The notes under the pieces: model-generated
Databases searched by the model: none
What the model was told of the DNA's origin: nothing
The model's input: only the letters and a program-made list of their open reading frames with translations
NCBI GenBank assembly: GCA_027293665.1
Contig: JAPUFN010000314.1
Span: forward strand, 1 to 11,997
Reading direction: 5' to 3'
DNA from: Gammaproteobacteria bacterium
GTDB taxonomy: Bacteria > Pseudomonadota > Gammaproteobacteria > Pseudomonadales > Azotimanducaceae
Length of the DNA: 11,997 bases
Translations under genes and position numbers: made by a program
Shown: positions 1 through 8,306 of the stretch, in pieces
Position numbering within the stretch: position 1 is the first letter of the stretch
Layout: every line of letters starts with the position of its first letter

Positions 1-168
1 GTAGCCGGTGAACATGTGTTTTGCGCCGAGGTAGAGGAACGGGACAACCGCGGGTCCGTTCAACTGCTGCACGAAGCTGGCGTTGCTGTCCGAAATGGCG
101 TGGCCATACGCTTGGGCGGCGAACAGGCCAAGCAACAGGCATACTAAAAGGCGGACGGACAAGTGCAT
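1..168 (-). CDS. HupE/UreJ-like membrane protein, N-terminal part (runs off window edge)
   Basis: Reading leftward from the ATG at 168, the frame stays open to the window edge and gives 56 residues. They begin with a hydrophobic signal-like segment (MHLSVRLLVCLLLGLFAAQA). The last residues read FLYLGAKHMFTGY, which resembles the first membrane segment of the HupE/UreJ_2 family, where the text normally continues into a DHLLFL-type motif. Family members are small multi-pass membrane proteins, some tied to nickel or cobalt handling and many of unknown role. The gene starts 23 bases after the stop of the cytochrome gene upstream, so the two are probably co-transcribed. No good ribosome-binding site is visible. 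The remaining part of the protein lies outside the window, so the family call rests on one motif. Confidence 0.7.
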   Translation of the reverse strand, partial: MHLSVRLLVCLLLGLFAAQAYGHAISDSNASFVQQLNGPAVVPFLYLGAKHMFTGY

Positions 169-191
169 TTTGACTACAACGCGATCGACGC

Positions 192-644
192 TTAGAGGTC
201 GGTCAGAACGTAGAGCTGATGACAGGCAACGCAGACATTATAAAGTTGTCCACCCAGATCAAACACAGCATCCGCATCCTGACGTTCGGCCGCATCGATG
301 AGTTGCACTGCGGTTGCCTGCAATCCCTGTAATATTTCAATCCAATCCGCACCTGCTCGAGCATGCCCCGGCATCATCAGGACGTTACTGACTTCTGCAA
401 TCGTCGCTGCGGCGTTACGCACATTATCCCAGCCTTCCTGCGTAGTCGGCGCCAGATCCTGAGTTCCCTCAATTGTGATTATCGCACCAGCAGAACCCCA
501 GATGACATCCGCCTGCGGATCCAAAATCCAATTCATCATCTGTTTGGAATCGGCAATCGGTTTGTAAGGCTGCGGCTCACTGGGCTCTTCACACCCGGCT
601 AGGACAAATATTAAAAATAGAACAAACGCACGTGCCATAACCAT
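192..644 (-). CDS. Small c-type cytochrome lipoprotein (cytochrome c'-like)
   Basis: This is a 150-residue protein with a lipoprotein signal: a hydrophobic stretch ending in LAGC, so the mature protein should be lipid-anchored at that Cys and face the periplasm. A single haem-binding motif, CVACH (C138, C141, H142), sits only eight residues from the C-terminus. That position is typical of the four-helix cytochrome c'/c-556 fold, where the haem motif lies on the last helix. The middle is helix-rich, with a WILDPQADVIW stretch near the start of the mature part. The physiological partner is unknown; electron transfer or gas binding are the usual family roles. Two starts are possible, ATG at 644 and ATG at 638, and neither has a strong Shine-Dalgarno sequence. 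It lies upstream of the HupE-like gene on the same strand and is divergent from the amidohydrolase gene. Confidence 0.85.
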   Translation of the reverse strand: MVMARAFVLFLIFVLAGCEEPSEPQPYKPIADSKQMMNWILDPQADVIWGSAGAIITIEGTQDLAPTTQEGWDNVRNAAATIAEVSNVLMMPGHARAGADWIEILQGLQATAVQLIDAAERQDADAVFDLGGQLYNVCVACHQLYVLTDL

Positions 645-844
645 CTACCGTTATTTGAGTTGACTACCCGGAAGCCCGTCGATCAGAAACCAATGCTTTT
701 TTTGACCGCACTGCACGATCTGACGGTGGTGGAGCCTAACGATTTTAGGTCGATTACGAAAGGGCCAGCCGCTTTAGCGGACGCACACACCAGGCGATTT
801 GTGTACCCTCTCGCGCGATCAGAACTGCTATCCTGCCGGCCATC
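645..844. other. Divergent intergenic region, presumed promoters for both sides
   Basis: Two hundred bases separate the divergent cytochrome and amidohydrolase genes, so promoters for both directions are expected here. Nothing in it looks coding. A TGCTATCCT string at 826-834 resembles an extended -10 element for the rightward gene, but no matching -35 lies at the right distance, and it would start transcription only a few bases before the ATG at 845. A similar CTGCTATC string occurs before the permease gene, near 3928-3935. Two short inverted repeats are present: CCTAA/TTAGG at 735-749 and CCGC/GCGG around 769-780. Both are too short to call as operators or terminators. Confidence 0.35.
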
Positions 845-3800
845 ATGAAAGTCAGCAACGCAAACATCATTCTCGCGTTGGCCGCGCTCGGCGTCACGGG
901 CTGCAGCGAATCAGCCAGAGACAACACCAGCCAGCCAGTGGCAGCGCCTTCGGGGGCGGCTGTCGCGACAGGGCTTACCAGCGAGACCGAGATCGTCACG
1001 GTGAGCGAAGGAACCAACCTCGCGCTGGCATTGAGTCCCGATGGCGAACGGCTCGTAATCAGCCTGCAGGGTGTTCTGTTTACCCTGCCGGTTGCTGGGG
1101 GCACGGCGGTTGCGATCACTGACGTGTACCACGACGCGCGCGAGCCGGCTTGGTCTGCAGATGGCGCGCAGATCGTCTTCCAGGGCTATCGCAACGGCAA
1201 CTGGGACCTGTGGCAGGTGGCTGCGGCGGGCGGAATCCCTACGGCGCTGACCCAGGACGCATTCGATGATCGCGAACCACAGTTCTCCCCTGACGGTTCC
1301 CGAATTGCGTTCTCTTCCGACAGGGCCGGCAGCTACGATATATGGGTGTTATCGCTGTCTGATGCAACCCTGCAGCAGATTACGCGTGATACCACTAACG
1401 AACATTCGCCAACCTGGTCGCCGAATGGCAACCGGCTCGCCTACGCGGTAAACCTCGGCCGCAACAGCAGCGAAATTCGCGTTGCAGATATAGCCAGCGA
1501 CAATGCGGAGGTGGTGGCACTCGAAGCTGCAACCGTCAGTGGTATCAGCTGGCAACCCGATGGGTCGGGTTTAGGCTATCAGACGCTGAGTCGTGACGGT
1601 GCAGCCCGCACGCAATTCAAGCGACTAAGTCTGACCACAGGCAAATCACAGACGCTCAGCAAGGCAGGCGACGACGTGTTTCCGTTCCGCGCTGCCTGGC
1701 TGGATGAGCGGACGGCGCTATATACCGTCAACGGTGGAATCAGCAGGCAGACGCTTGACGGCGAGCCCTCAACGATCGCATTCAAGGCCCGACTCAGCCT
1801 GAACCGGCAGCCATATGATCGGCGCAAACGCGATCACGACGCTGCTGGTGAAACGCGCGCGCTTGGCATTGTGGGGCCCATCATTTCACCCGACGGCTCG
1901 CAAATTGCGTTCACTGCGCTGGGTGATCTGTGGTTGTGGAACCCAGATGTTAACGAGCTGCGCAACCTCACCGACGATCCATTCGCGGAGCAGACTCCGG
2001 TCTGGTCACCCGACGGTGGACGCATTGCCTACATTGGCGACAAGTCAGGCACACCGAATCTCTGGGTCTATGACCTGAACCAGAAACTCCACTCGCGCAT
2101 TCAGATAACTGCGCCTGGCATTTCGTTTCCCAGCTGGTCGCCCGATGGTCGCTCGATTGCAGCTTTCACCAGCGTTCCAGGAAATCCGCTTGCAGGCCAA
2201 CTGGTGATCGCGAATCTGCAGGACGGTTCGGTCACGCCGGTCCTGCAACCGACCCCACCGCAACCGATTTCCTGGAGTCCGGATGGAACGTACGTCGCGA
2301 CCACCGCGCTTGCGCCCTACTCCAGTCGCTTCCGGGAAGGCACCTACCACCTGCGAATTGCCAGGCCGGGAATCGAGCCAGACAGTTCAGCGGCTAGCTA
2401 CGACGTCTACCCGGTCGCGCACGCGAACATCACCGACGTCGCGCTCACGCCGTTCGGCCAGGCAATGACCTATGTTCAGAGCGGCCTGCTGTGGCAACAG
2501 AATCTCGATGAAGAATTCACACCCACGGGACCGCCCCGAGCTCTTACGGATGAGCTGGCGGACAATCCCTCGTGGAGCAGTGGCGGCGAGTTCATGGTGT
2601 ATATGAACGCCGATCGCATGAAGAGGCTGACGGTCGCTACTGGTGCAACAGAAGACGTTACGCCCACCGGGCTCAACTGGCGACGCGATCAACCAGTTGG
2701 CGAATGGGTTTTGCGCGTGGGTAAGCTCTTTGATGGTCGTAGCGATGAATACCGACGTGATATGGACATCGCAATCGCCGGTAATCGAATCGTCGCAATT
2801 GGTCCCGCAGATCCGAGCGTCGTGCCTGCGGTGGATGCTTCGGACAAATCGGCGTACCCCGGACTCTTCGAGATGCACGCTCACATGGGCCTCACCAGCG
2901 AACCGCAGGGCCGAACCTGGCTTGCATACGGCGTGACGAGTGTCCGCGACCCCGGGTCCAACCCCTACGTCGCAAAAGAACGGCAGGAAGCCTGGAACAG
3001 CGGTCGACGCATCGGCCCGCGCACACACGTGACCGGTTATCTGACCGATGGTAATCGGGTTTACTATTCGATGGCGGAAGGGGTTACCTCACAGGCACAT
3101 CTCGAGCGGGCGCTTGAGCGGGCCGAACGCCTGCAACTCGACTTCATCAAAACCTACGTACGCCTGCCGGACCACTGGCAGAAGTGGGTCGTCGATTATG
3201 CTCACAACATCGGAATCCCGGTTTCCTCTCACGAGCTTTATCCTGCCGTCGCTCACGGCATGGATCATGTCGAGCACATCGGCGGCACGAGCAGACGCGG
3301 CTATCAGCCCAAAGTCAGCGCACTCGGCTACAGTTACGACGACGTCGTGAGCCTGCTGGTTGCCTCTGGTATGGGGATTACCGCCACCGCGGTACTACCC
3401 GGGTATGCCGTAATCGCCACGGAAGAAGAAGATTTTTTCGCCACACCACAATTTGCCACGTTTTATGGTGCGGCAGTGCGTGAGGCTGCGCAGACAAGGG
3501 GCCGGCTTTTTGCCAGTGCCGCAAGCGCGACGGCGACCGCTAACGGCCGGTTGCTGCGTAAGCTCACCGCTCGCAATGCCCTGCTCGTAACCGGCACCGA
3601 TTCACCTTTCGTTCCCTACGGCGCGGGATTACACGCGGAGTTCAGGCTTTTCCAGCGAGCCGGGCTTACGCCCTACGAGATCCTCAAGGCGGCGACTATG
3701 AATTCGGCGCAAGCCGCCGGAGTGGCTGATGATCTCGGCTCCATCGAGGTCGGCAAGCTGGCCGATATCGTGGTGGTCGATGGTGACCCTCTCAATGAGA

Positions 3801-3883
3801 TACGCGATGCGGACAACGTCGTTATCACGATTAAGAACGGCCGGGCTTACACACTGGACACCCTGCTCAGCCCGCCCGAATAA
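845..3883 (+). CDS. Lipoprotein with TolB/Tricorn-like propeller fused to a metal-dependent amidohydrolase
   Basis: A 1012-residue protein. The N-terminus is a lipoprotein signal ending in VTGC, with lipidation expected at C20, so it should act in the periplasm or at the outer membrane. Residues about 50-620 carry at least nine WD40-like/PD40 blade motifs of the SPDG type (for example SPDG at 64-67, and later WSPNG and WSPDG), forming one or two beta-propellers. Residues about 630-1005 are an amidohydrolase (imidazolonepropionase/prolidase-like) domain. Its metal-site pattern is visible: HAH (H678, H680), a candidate bridging Lys K769, H796, H811 and D919, followed by the usual C-terminal GKLADIVVVDGDP signature. 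All expected ligands are present, so the enzyme is probably active. The family hydrolyses amide, dipeptide or cyclic substrates; which one cannot be told here. The propeller may gate or bind the substrate, as in other TolB-like fusions (inference). It precedes the permease gene by 93 bases. Confidence 0.9.
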   Translation: MKVSNANIILALAALGVTGCSESARDNTSQPVAAPSGAAVATGLTSETEIVTVSEGTNLALALSPDGERLVISLQGVLFTLPVAGGTAVAITDVYHDAREPAWSADGAQIVFQGYRNGNWDLWQVAAAGGIPTALTQDAFDDREPQFSPDGSRIAFSSDRAGSYDIWVLSLSDATLQQITRDTTNEHSPTWSPNGNRLAYAVNLGRNSSEIRVADIASDNAEVVALEAATVSGISWQPDGSGLGYQTLSRDGAARTQFKRLSLTTGKSQTLSKAGDDVFPFRAAWLDERTALYTVNGGISRQTLDGEPSTIAFKARLSLNRQPYDRRKRDHDAAGETRALGIVGPIISPDGSQIAFTALGDLWLWNPDVNELRNLTDDPFAEQTPVWSPDGGRIAYIGDKSGTPNLWVYDLNQKLHSRIQITAPGISFPSWSPDGRSIAAFTSVPGNPLAGQLVIANLQDGSVTPVLQPTPPQPISWSPDGTYVATTALAPYSSRFREGTYHLRIARPGIEPDSSAASYDVYPVAHANITDVALTPFGQAMTYVQSGLLWQQNLDEEFTPTGPPRALTDELADNPSWSSGGEFMVYMNADRMKRLTVATGATEDVTPTGLNWRRDQPVGEWVLRVGKLFDGRSDEYRRDMDIAIAGNRIVAIGPADPSVVPAVDASDKSAYPGLFEMHAHMGLTSEPQGRTWLAYGVTSVRDPGSNPYVAKERQEAWNSGRRIGPRTHVTGYLTDGNRVYYSMAEGVTSQAHLERALERAERLQLDFIKTYVRLPDHWQKWVVDYAHNIGIPVSSHELYPAVAHGMDHVEHIGGTSRRGYQPKVSALGYSYDDVVSLLVASGMGITATAVLPGYAVIATEEEDFFATPQFATFYGAAVREAAQTRGRLFASAASATATANGRLLRKLTARNALLVTGTDSPFVPYGAGLHAEFRLFQRAGLTPYEILKAATMNSAQAAGVADDLGSIEVGKLADIVVVDGDPLNEIRDADNVVITIKNGRAYTLDTLLSPPE

Positions 3884-3889
3884 CGTTAT

Positions 3890-3906
3890 GGTGTCCGTCC
3901 CCATTT
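3890..3906. repeat. Possible REP-like motif (GGTGTCCGTCCCCATTT)
   Basis: This 17-base string, or its reverse complement beginning AAATGGGGACGGACACC, resembles sequences I recall as repeated between genes in many proteobacterial genomes, often beside REP-associated tyrosine transposases. It sits in the 93-base gap between the amidohydrolase stop and the permease start. There is only one copy in this window and no transposase gene, so the call rests on recollection alone. Confidence 0.2.
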
Positions 3907-3976
3907 GACCCCACTTGTTCTGGCATCCTGCTATCGTCGTCGGTTTTAATAGGTTTGGATCTGGGATGAGGCCTCA

Positions 3977-5329
3977 ATGAGCGAAATGCGATTGCAGCGC
4001 AAGATCGGCCTGAGTGGTGCGGTTTTCCTGCTCGTCGGCAACGTCGTTGGTGCATCGATCTTCATCCTCCCCGGCCAGCTGGCCGGCATTGCCGGACCGG
4101 CGGTTTTTATTGCCTACCTCATCGCCGGCATTCCGGCGATCATGAATTGCCTGATCGCCGCCCAGGTGGGCTCAATCCTGCCGGTGAGTGCCGCCGATTA
4201 TGTGTTCACAAGTGTCGTTCTCCGGCCTTTTCTCGGATTTCTGAAGGTCTGGGTCGGCATGATCGGGCTGATCGTCGGCGTGCCCATCCTCGCGTATGGT
4301 TTTGCCGACTATATGGCCTTCTTTTTTCCCGACTGGGACCGCCTGACGATAGCGATTGGCATTCTCTTCACCCTTCTCGTCATCAATCTGCTCGGTATCC
4401 AGACCAGCGTGCGCACGCAGATGGCGATGGTGACGATCTTCATCGCCTCGTTGCTCATATTCGGCATCGGCGGACTTTTTTACGCTGACTGGGATTTGTT
4501 GACGCCAATGGTGCCCAACGGCACAAATTCAGTGTTGAACGCCGCCGTACCCGCTTTCTATTCGTACTCGGGTTTTCTCACGATCGTCGTCGTCGCTGAG
4601 GAGATAAAAAATCCATCGAAAAACATCCCGCTGACGTTGCTGATCACCTTCATCATCGTCGCCACCATCTACACCCTGATCACTCTCGTTCTTCCGGCGC
4701 TCATTCCATGGGAGAAACTCGGCACGATAGTCGCGCCGATGTCGCAAGCATCACAGCTTTTCCTGCCTGACTGGTTTGCCGCAATCATCACGCTGAGTGC
4801 GCTGCTGGCGGCGGCAACTTCCATCAATGTGGCCATTCTCACCGCATCCAGAAGCTTTTTCGCACTCGCAAGAAATCGAATCTATCCGCAAATTCTCTCC
4901 CGCATCAGCAAGCGCACGCGGGAACCCGATGCCGCGCTGGTCCTGGCCGTTATACTCTCGCTTGCCGGTGTCGCAATTCAGGGCGAGATCATCGAATACG
5001 CGTCAATGACCGTTGTCGGAATACTGCTATACGGCGTAGTCTGGGCGGTCGCCCTCACGCGACTGCCGAAGGCGTTGCCGGTGCACTATGCCAAGGCCGA
5101 TTTCAAGCTCAACGCCGCAACGATCTGGATCGTTGCCGTTATCAAAATAGTTATCTCGGTTGCATTTCTCTACGTGGGCATTCGCAACAATCCCGGACCC
5201 GCGATGATCTACATTGGATTGCTGGGTCTCGGCGGCGTGTATTACTTTCTGCGCAGCCGCTATCTCGAGCGCAACGGTATTTCGCTAGAGGCGATTCTGC
5301 GACACGAAGCGAACCAGGCATTGAACTGA
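3977..5329 (+). CDS. APC-family amino-acid permease
   Basis: A 450-residue, very hydrophobic protein with about 12 membrane segments, the usual length and topology of amino acid-polyamine-organocation transporters. The first helix carries the substrate-binding glycine motif GNVVGASIF (residues 21-29). The sixth helix contains AFYSYSG (193-199), followed by the family motif EEIKNPSKNIP (208-218) on the next loop. It should carry an amino acid or related amine across the inner membrane by proton or exchange coupling; the substrate cannot be assigned. The ATG at 3977 is preceded by a good Shine-Dalgarno sequence (GATGAGG, five bases upstream). It heads a tight run of four plus-strand genes, and the CoA-transferase starts 13 bases after its stop. 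That placement suggests the permease imports the compound the next enzymes process, perhaps a product of the periplasmic amidohydrolase (inference). Confidence 0.92.
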   Translation: MSEMRLQRKIGLSGAVFLLVGNVVGASIFILPGQLAGIAGPAVFIAYLIAGIPAIMNCLIAAQVGSILPVSAADYVFTSVVLRPFLGFLKVWVGMIGLIVGVPILAYGFADYMAFFFPDWDRLTIAIGILFTLLVINLLGIQTSVRTQMAMVTIFIASLLIFGIGGLFYADWDLLTPMVPNGTNSVLNAAVPAFYSYSGFLTIVVVAEEIKNPSKNIPLTLLITFIIVATIYTLITLVLPALIPWEKLGTIVAPMSQASQLFLPDWFAAIITLSALLAAATSINVAILTASRSFFALARNRIYPQILSRISKRTREPDAALVLAVILSLAGVAIQGEIIEYASMTVVGILLYGVVWAVALTRLPKALPVHYAKADFKLNAATIWIVAVIKIVISVAFLYVGIRNNPGPAMIYIGLLGLGGVYYFLRSRYLERNGISLEAILRHEANQALN

Positions 5330-5342
5330 GGAACACGCGCCG

Positions 5343-7634
5343 ATGCTGCCACTGGAAGGGTTGAGATTCATCGAGCTCGGTCTGGGTCCGGTTACCGGTC
5401 TCGCAACAATGATGCTCGCGGATTTCGGTGCTGAAGTAATCAAGATCGAACCGCCTGGCGGTGATCCGAACCAGGCCATGCCCTCATCGCGAATGTGGTC
5501 GCGTGGTAAAGCAATACTCGAAGTCGACCTGGGAGACGACGCGGAGGTCGCAAAGCTGCACCGCCTGATCTGCGATTCAGCCGACGCCGTCGTAACGACA
5601 TTGAGTAAAGACGAACGCGAACTCAAGCACCTGGACTACACCAGCCTCTCTCGCAACCGTCCCGATCTGATCTACGGCAGCGTCACGGGTTTCGGCGATT
5701 CCGGCGCCTATGCCCAATATCCGGCAGACGAGCCGGTGGTCGCTGCGAAGTTCGGCCGGATGATGAGCTTCGAAGGCTCCGCCGGCCATGCGGGACCCAA
5801 TTACGCCGCACTTCAGGTTGCAACCCACGCCACCGCGCAAAGCGTTGCAACTGCACTTCTCGCAGCCAGCCACGCCCGCGCCCAGACTGGCAAAGGCTTC
5901 GAGTTTGACACCTCAATACTGCGCGGCATGCTGCCATACGACCTGGCGGGTCTGCAGACGGAGCAACTGGTGCAGAAAGGTCTGATCGAGCGTCCCGCGG
6001 GCCGCCAGGACCCACGTGCCGTCCTGCCGCGCATCTATTACCACGCTGCGCGCACTCGTGACGGGCGGTGGCTTCAGTTCGGTAACCTGTTGCCGCATCT
6101 GGAAGCAAATTTTTATCGCGCCGCTGGCATCAAAGTGCCGGATGGCGGTGTACCGAAGAGCGGACCCGCGCTCGAACAATTTCGCGATCAGTTGCTCGAA
6201 CACATTCAAACACGCGACCTCGCGGAGTGGATGGAAATATTTGTCGCAGACGGAGGCGTCGTCGCACACCCTTACCAGACGACCCAGGAAGCGCTTACTG
6301 ATCCTGATCTGACAGCCAATGGTCACGTCGCGGAAGTAACAGGCGGTTTGCAGCTCGGAGTCGTCGCACAACTCAGTGCAACGCCTGGCCAGGCAGGTGA
6401 CGCAGCCTGCCGGACTTCATTTGCGCAGCTTGCTAGTGGCCAACTGCAAGTCCCACCCAGAACGGCTGCTGATCCACAGCGGCCACTCGAAGGGGTCACC
6501 GTGGTCGAAGCAGCCACGATCATCGCCGCGCCGCTGGGAGCAGCCACCCTGGCTGATCTGGGCGCGCGCGTCATCAAACTAGAGCCACTATCGGGAGATC
6601 CGTTCCGCAGCATGATGCACGGCATTGGAGCAGCCAAGTGCAACACCGGCAAAGAGAGCATCTGCCTGGATCTCAAATCGGCTGCGGGTAAAGCGATCGC
6701 CGCTCAGCTCATCGAACAGGCGGATATCTTCATTCACAACTACCGTCCGGGGGTGCCGGAAAAACTAGGGCTCGGCTACGACGATCTGGCGCAACACAAT
6801 CCAGAGCTCATCTACATTTCCGCCAACGGCTACGGCCCCGCAGGTCCGGGCGCAAAACGACCTTCGACTCACCCGATACCCGGCGCCGCACTCGGTGGCG
6901 TCGTCTGGCAGATGGGCGGCCTGCCGCAGGATCAGCCACTCACGCTGACAGAAATTCGCGAAATCACCCGCCGCCTGTTCAGAGCCAACGAAGTGAACCC
7001 CGATCCGAACACTTCCATGGTGGTCGCAACGACGGCAACCCTCGGTCTTCTCGCCAGGGACATGACCGGCAAGGGTCAGAAGATTTTCATCGATATGTTT
7101 GGCGCCAACGCTTACGCCAATTGGGACGATTTCCTCAGCTTCGAAGGCAAACCCGAACGCCCGGCCGTCGATACCGAGCAGTACGGTCTAGGTCCGCGCC
7201 ATCGCCTCTACGAATGTGCCAGCGGCTGGGTTTTCCTCAAAATCAGCACCGATGAACAATGGGCCCTGCTCGGCGTTGCGGATGTCGATGAACTCGAAGC
7301 CCGCTTCAAAACCGATGCAGCCGATGCCTGGGAAGAAAAGCTGACTGCACTGGGAATTGCCTGCGTCCGGGCGGATACCGGCTGGCCGGCCGAGTTCCTG
7401 CTCCACGATCCGTTCGCCCGGGAACAGGAACTGGTCGTGCCAGCGGTGCACGGAGAATGGGGCGAATACCTGCGGCACGGGCCCATGGTCCGCTTCGCAC
7501 ATCACGCAAGCTATCCCGGTGCCAGCTTGCCAGGGGACGCGACAGTCAGCCTTCTCGAAGAGATCGGCTATGACCGATCGGCCATCGCGCAGCTACTCGA
7601 ATCCAGCGTCGTCAGGCAATATGAGAAACTCTGA
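5343..7634 (+). CDS. Tandem class III (CaiB/BaiF) CoA-transferase
   Basis: A 763-residue protein made of two fused CaiB/BaiF domains; a single domain is usually about 380-430 residues. Domain one covers about 1-370 and domain two about 380-763. Each opens with the family core: LADFGAEVIKIE in the first and LADLGARVIKLE in the second. Domain two keeps the classic NYRPGVPEKLGL segment, and both domains have a TGKG loop. In formyl-CoA transferase the catalytic Asp169 lies 21 residues before the Thr of the TGRG loop. At the same spacing domain two has D554 (in NPDPN), while domain one has T161 (in VATHAT). The second half is therefore probably the catalytic one. DddD, the DMSP CoA-transferase/lyase, is another tandem protein of this type, but it is longer and has different neighbours, so I do not call this DddD. 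The start is supported by a GAGGA sequence overlapping the permease stop region. Confidence 0.92.
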   Translation: MLPLEGLRFIELGLGPVTGLATMMLADFGAEVIKIEPPGGDPNQAMPSSRMWSRGKAILEVDLGDDAEVAKLHRLICDSADAVVTTLSKDERELKHLDYTSLSRNRPDLIYGSVTGFGDSGAYAQYPADEPVVAAKFGRMMSFEGSAGHAGPNYAALQVATHATAQSVATALLAASHARAQTGKGFEFDTSILRGMLPYDLAGLQTEQLVQKGLIERPAGRQDPRAVLPRIYYHAARTRDGRWLQFGNLLPHLEANFYRAAGIKVPDGGVPKSGPALEQFRDQLLEHIQTRDLAEWMEIFVADGGVVAHPYQTTQEALTDPDLTANGHVAEVTGGLQLGVVAQLSATPGQAGDAACRTSFAQLASGQLQVPPRTAADPQRPLEGVTVVEAATIIAAPLGAATLADLGARVIKLEPLSGDPFRSMMHGIGAAKCNTGKESICLDLKSAAGKAIAAQLIEQADIFIHNYRPGVPEKLGLGYDDLAQHNPELIYISANGYGPAGPGAKRPSTHPIPGAALGGVVWQMGGLPQDQPLTLTEIREITRRLFRANEVNPDPNTSMVVATTATLGLLARDMTGKGQKIFIDMFGANAYANWDDFLSFEGKPERPAVDTEQYGLGPRHRLYECASGWVFLKISTDEQWALLGVADVDELEARFKTDAADAWEEKLTALGIACVRADTGWPAEFLLHDPFAREQELVVPAVHGEWGEYLRHGPMVRFAHHASYPGASLPGDATVSLLEEIGYDRSAIAQLLESSVVRQYEKL

Positions 7635-7658
7635 AATTCCTGCAATGGTTGAACTGCT

Positions 7659-8306
7659 GTGATTTATGGCCACCCGAAACATCTGCTGAGCGAGGGCGAA
7701 GCAGCCGAGGCACTGACCCGCTATTCCGGCATCGCGGTCATTACGACCGCAACCGCTGGTCGCGTGGAAGCAACTCATCTGCCGGTCATCTTTGAGCCGC
7801 CAATACGGGGTGGCGGATTTGGCAGGCTGATCGGCCACCTGGCGCGCGGCAACGACCATTGGCGATCGATGGATGATACTCAATGTCTTGTTATCTGCGC
7901 CGGAGCACAGGCTTATATATCGCCCGGTTCGTATGAAACAAAAATTCGAACGGGGAAAGTCGTGCCAACCTGGAACTACGAAGCCATACACATCCGCGGC
8001 ACTATCCGGACCACGCAGGACCCCGAGAAACTGCGTGCTATCGTCGAACGGCTGACGCAACGCCATGAAGCAACGCAGAACGATCCCTGGCAGGTCACTG
8101 ATGCACCGGTGCGCTACATCGAGCACCAGCTCGCAGGCATCGTCGGATTCGAGGTTTTAATTTCTGAGATTTCTGCCAAGCGGAAAATGAGTCAGGAGAA
8201 ATCCGCCGCAGACAGACAGGGCATCATCGCCGGGCTGCGCCGTTCTGAGGATACCCGGGATGAGAGAGTAGGCGCGATCATGGCACAACTGGAAACACAG
8301 CGATGA
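7659..8306 (+). CDS. PaiB-like FMN-binding protein
   Basis: A 215-residue protein matching the PaiB (FMN-binding negative transcriptional regulator) family along its whole length. Visible signatures are ATHLP (38-42), GHLARGN (59-65), AYISPGSY (85-92), VVPTWNYEAIH (from 101), a pW...YIEHQLAGIVGFE segment and a C-terminal KRKMSQ stretch. The fold is a split-barrel flavin-binding domain. The Bacillus member is described as a repressor, but no DNA-binding helix-turn-helix is visible here, and many homologues may be flavin enzymes, so regulator and flavin or haem oxidoreductase remain open. The start is GTG at 7659: an in-frame stop lies at 7650 and no ATG is available, and the resulting MIYGHP start fits the family's usual MY-P beginning. 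No strong ribosome-binding site is seen, so translation may be coupled to the CoA-transferase 24 bases upstream. Its stop overlaps the next gene's start by four bases (ATGA). Confidence 0.88.
   Translation: MIYGHPKHLLSEGEAAEALTRYSGIAVITTATAGRVEATHLPVIFEPPIRGGGFGRLIGHLARGNDHWRSMDDTQCLVICAGAQAYISPGSYETKIRTGKVVPTWNYEAIHIRGTIRTTQDPEKLRAIVERLTQRHEATQNDPWQVTDAPVRYIEHQLAGIVGFEVLISEISAKRKMSQEKSAADRQGIIAGLRRSEDTRDERVGAIMAQLETQR

Noticed and set aside
660..707. TTGACT (660-665) and TTGACC (702-707) as -35 boxes
   Set aside because: No -10-like hexamer lies 16-18 bases downstream of either.
678..824. CGATCAGAA occurring twice in the divergent gap
   Set aside because: A nine-base direct repeat about 138 bases apart with no symmetry is weak evidence for an operator.
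660..848. A 62-codon plus-strand frame in the divergent gap
   Set aside because: No ribosome-binding site, no motif, and it overlaps the start of the amidohydrolase gene.
2387..3028. A 213-codon open frame on the minus strand
   Set aside because: It lies wholly inside the amidohydrolase gene, antisense to its propeller-barrel junction, and its Cys- and Arg-rich translation has no recognisable motif.
5683..6371. Long minus-strand open frames antisense to the CoA-transferase
   Set aside because: They are shadows expected in GC-rich DNA; the plus-strand frame has clear family motifs throughout.
5343..7634. Identification of the tandem CoA-transferase as DddD (DMSP lyase)
   Set aside because: The architecture is shared, but it is shorter than DddD as I recall it, and the neighbours are an APC permease and Hyi/PaiB-like genes in place of a BCCT transporter and Ddd partners.
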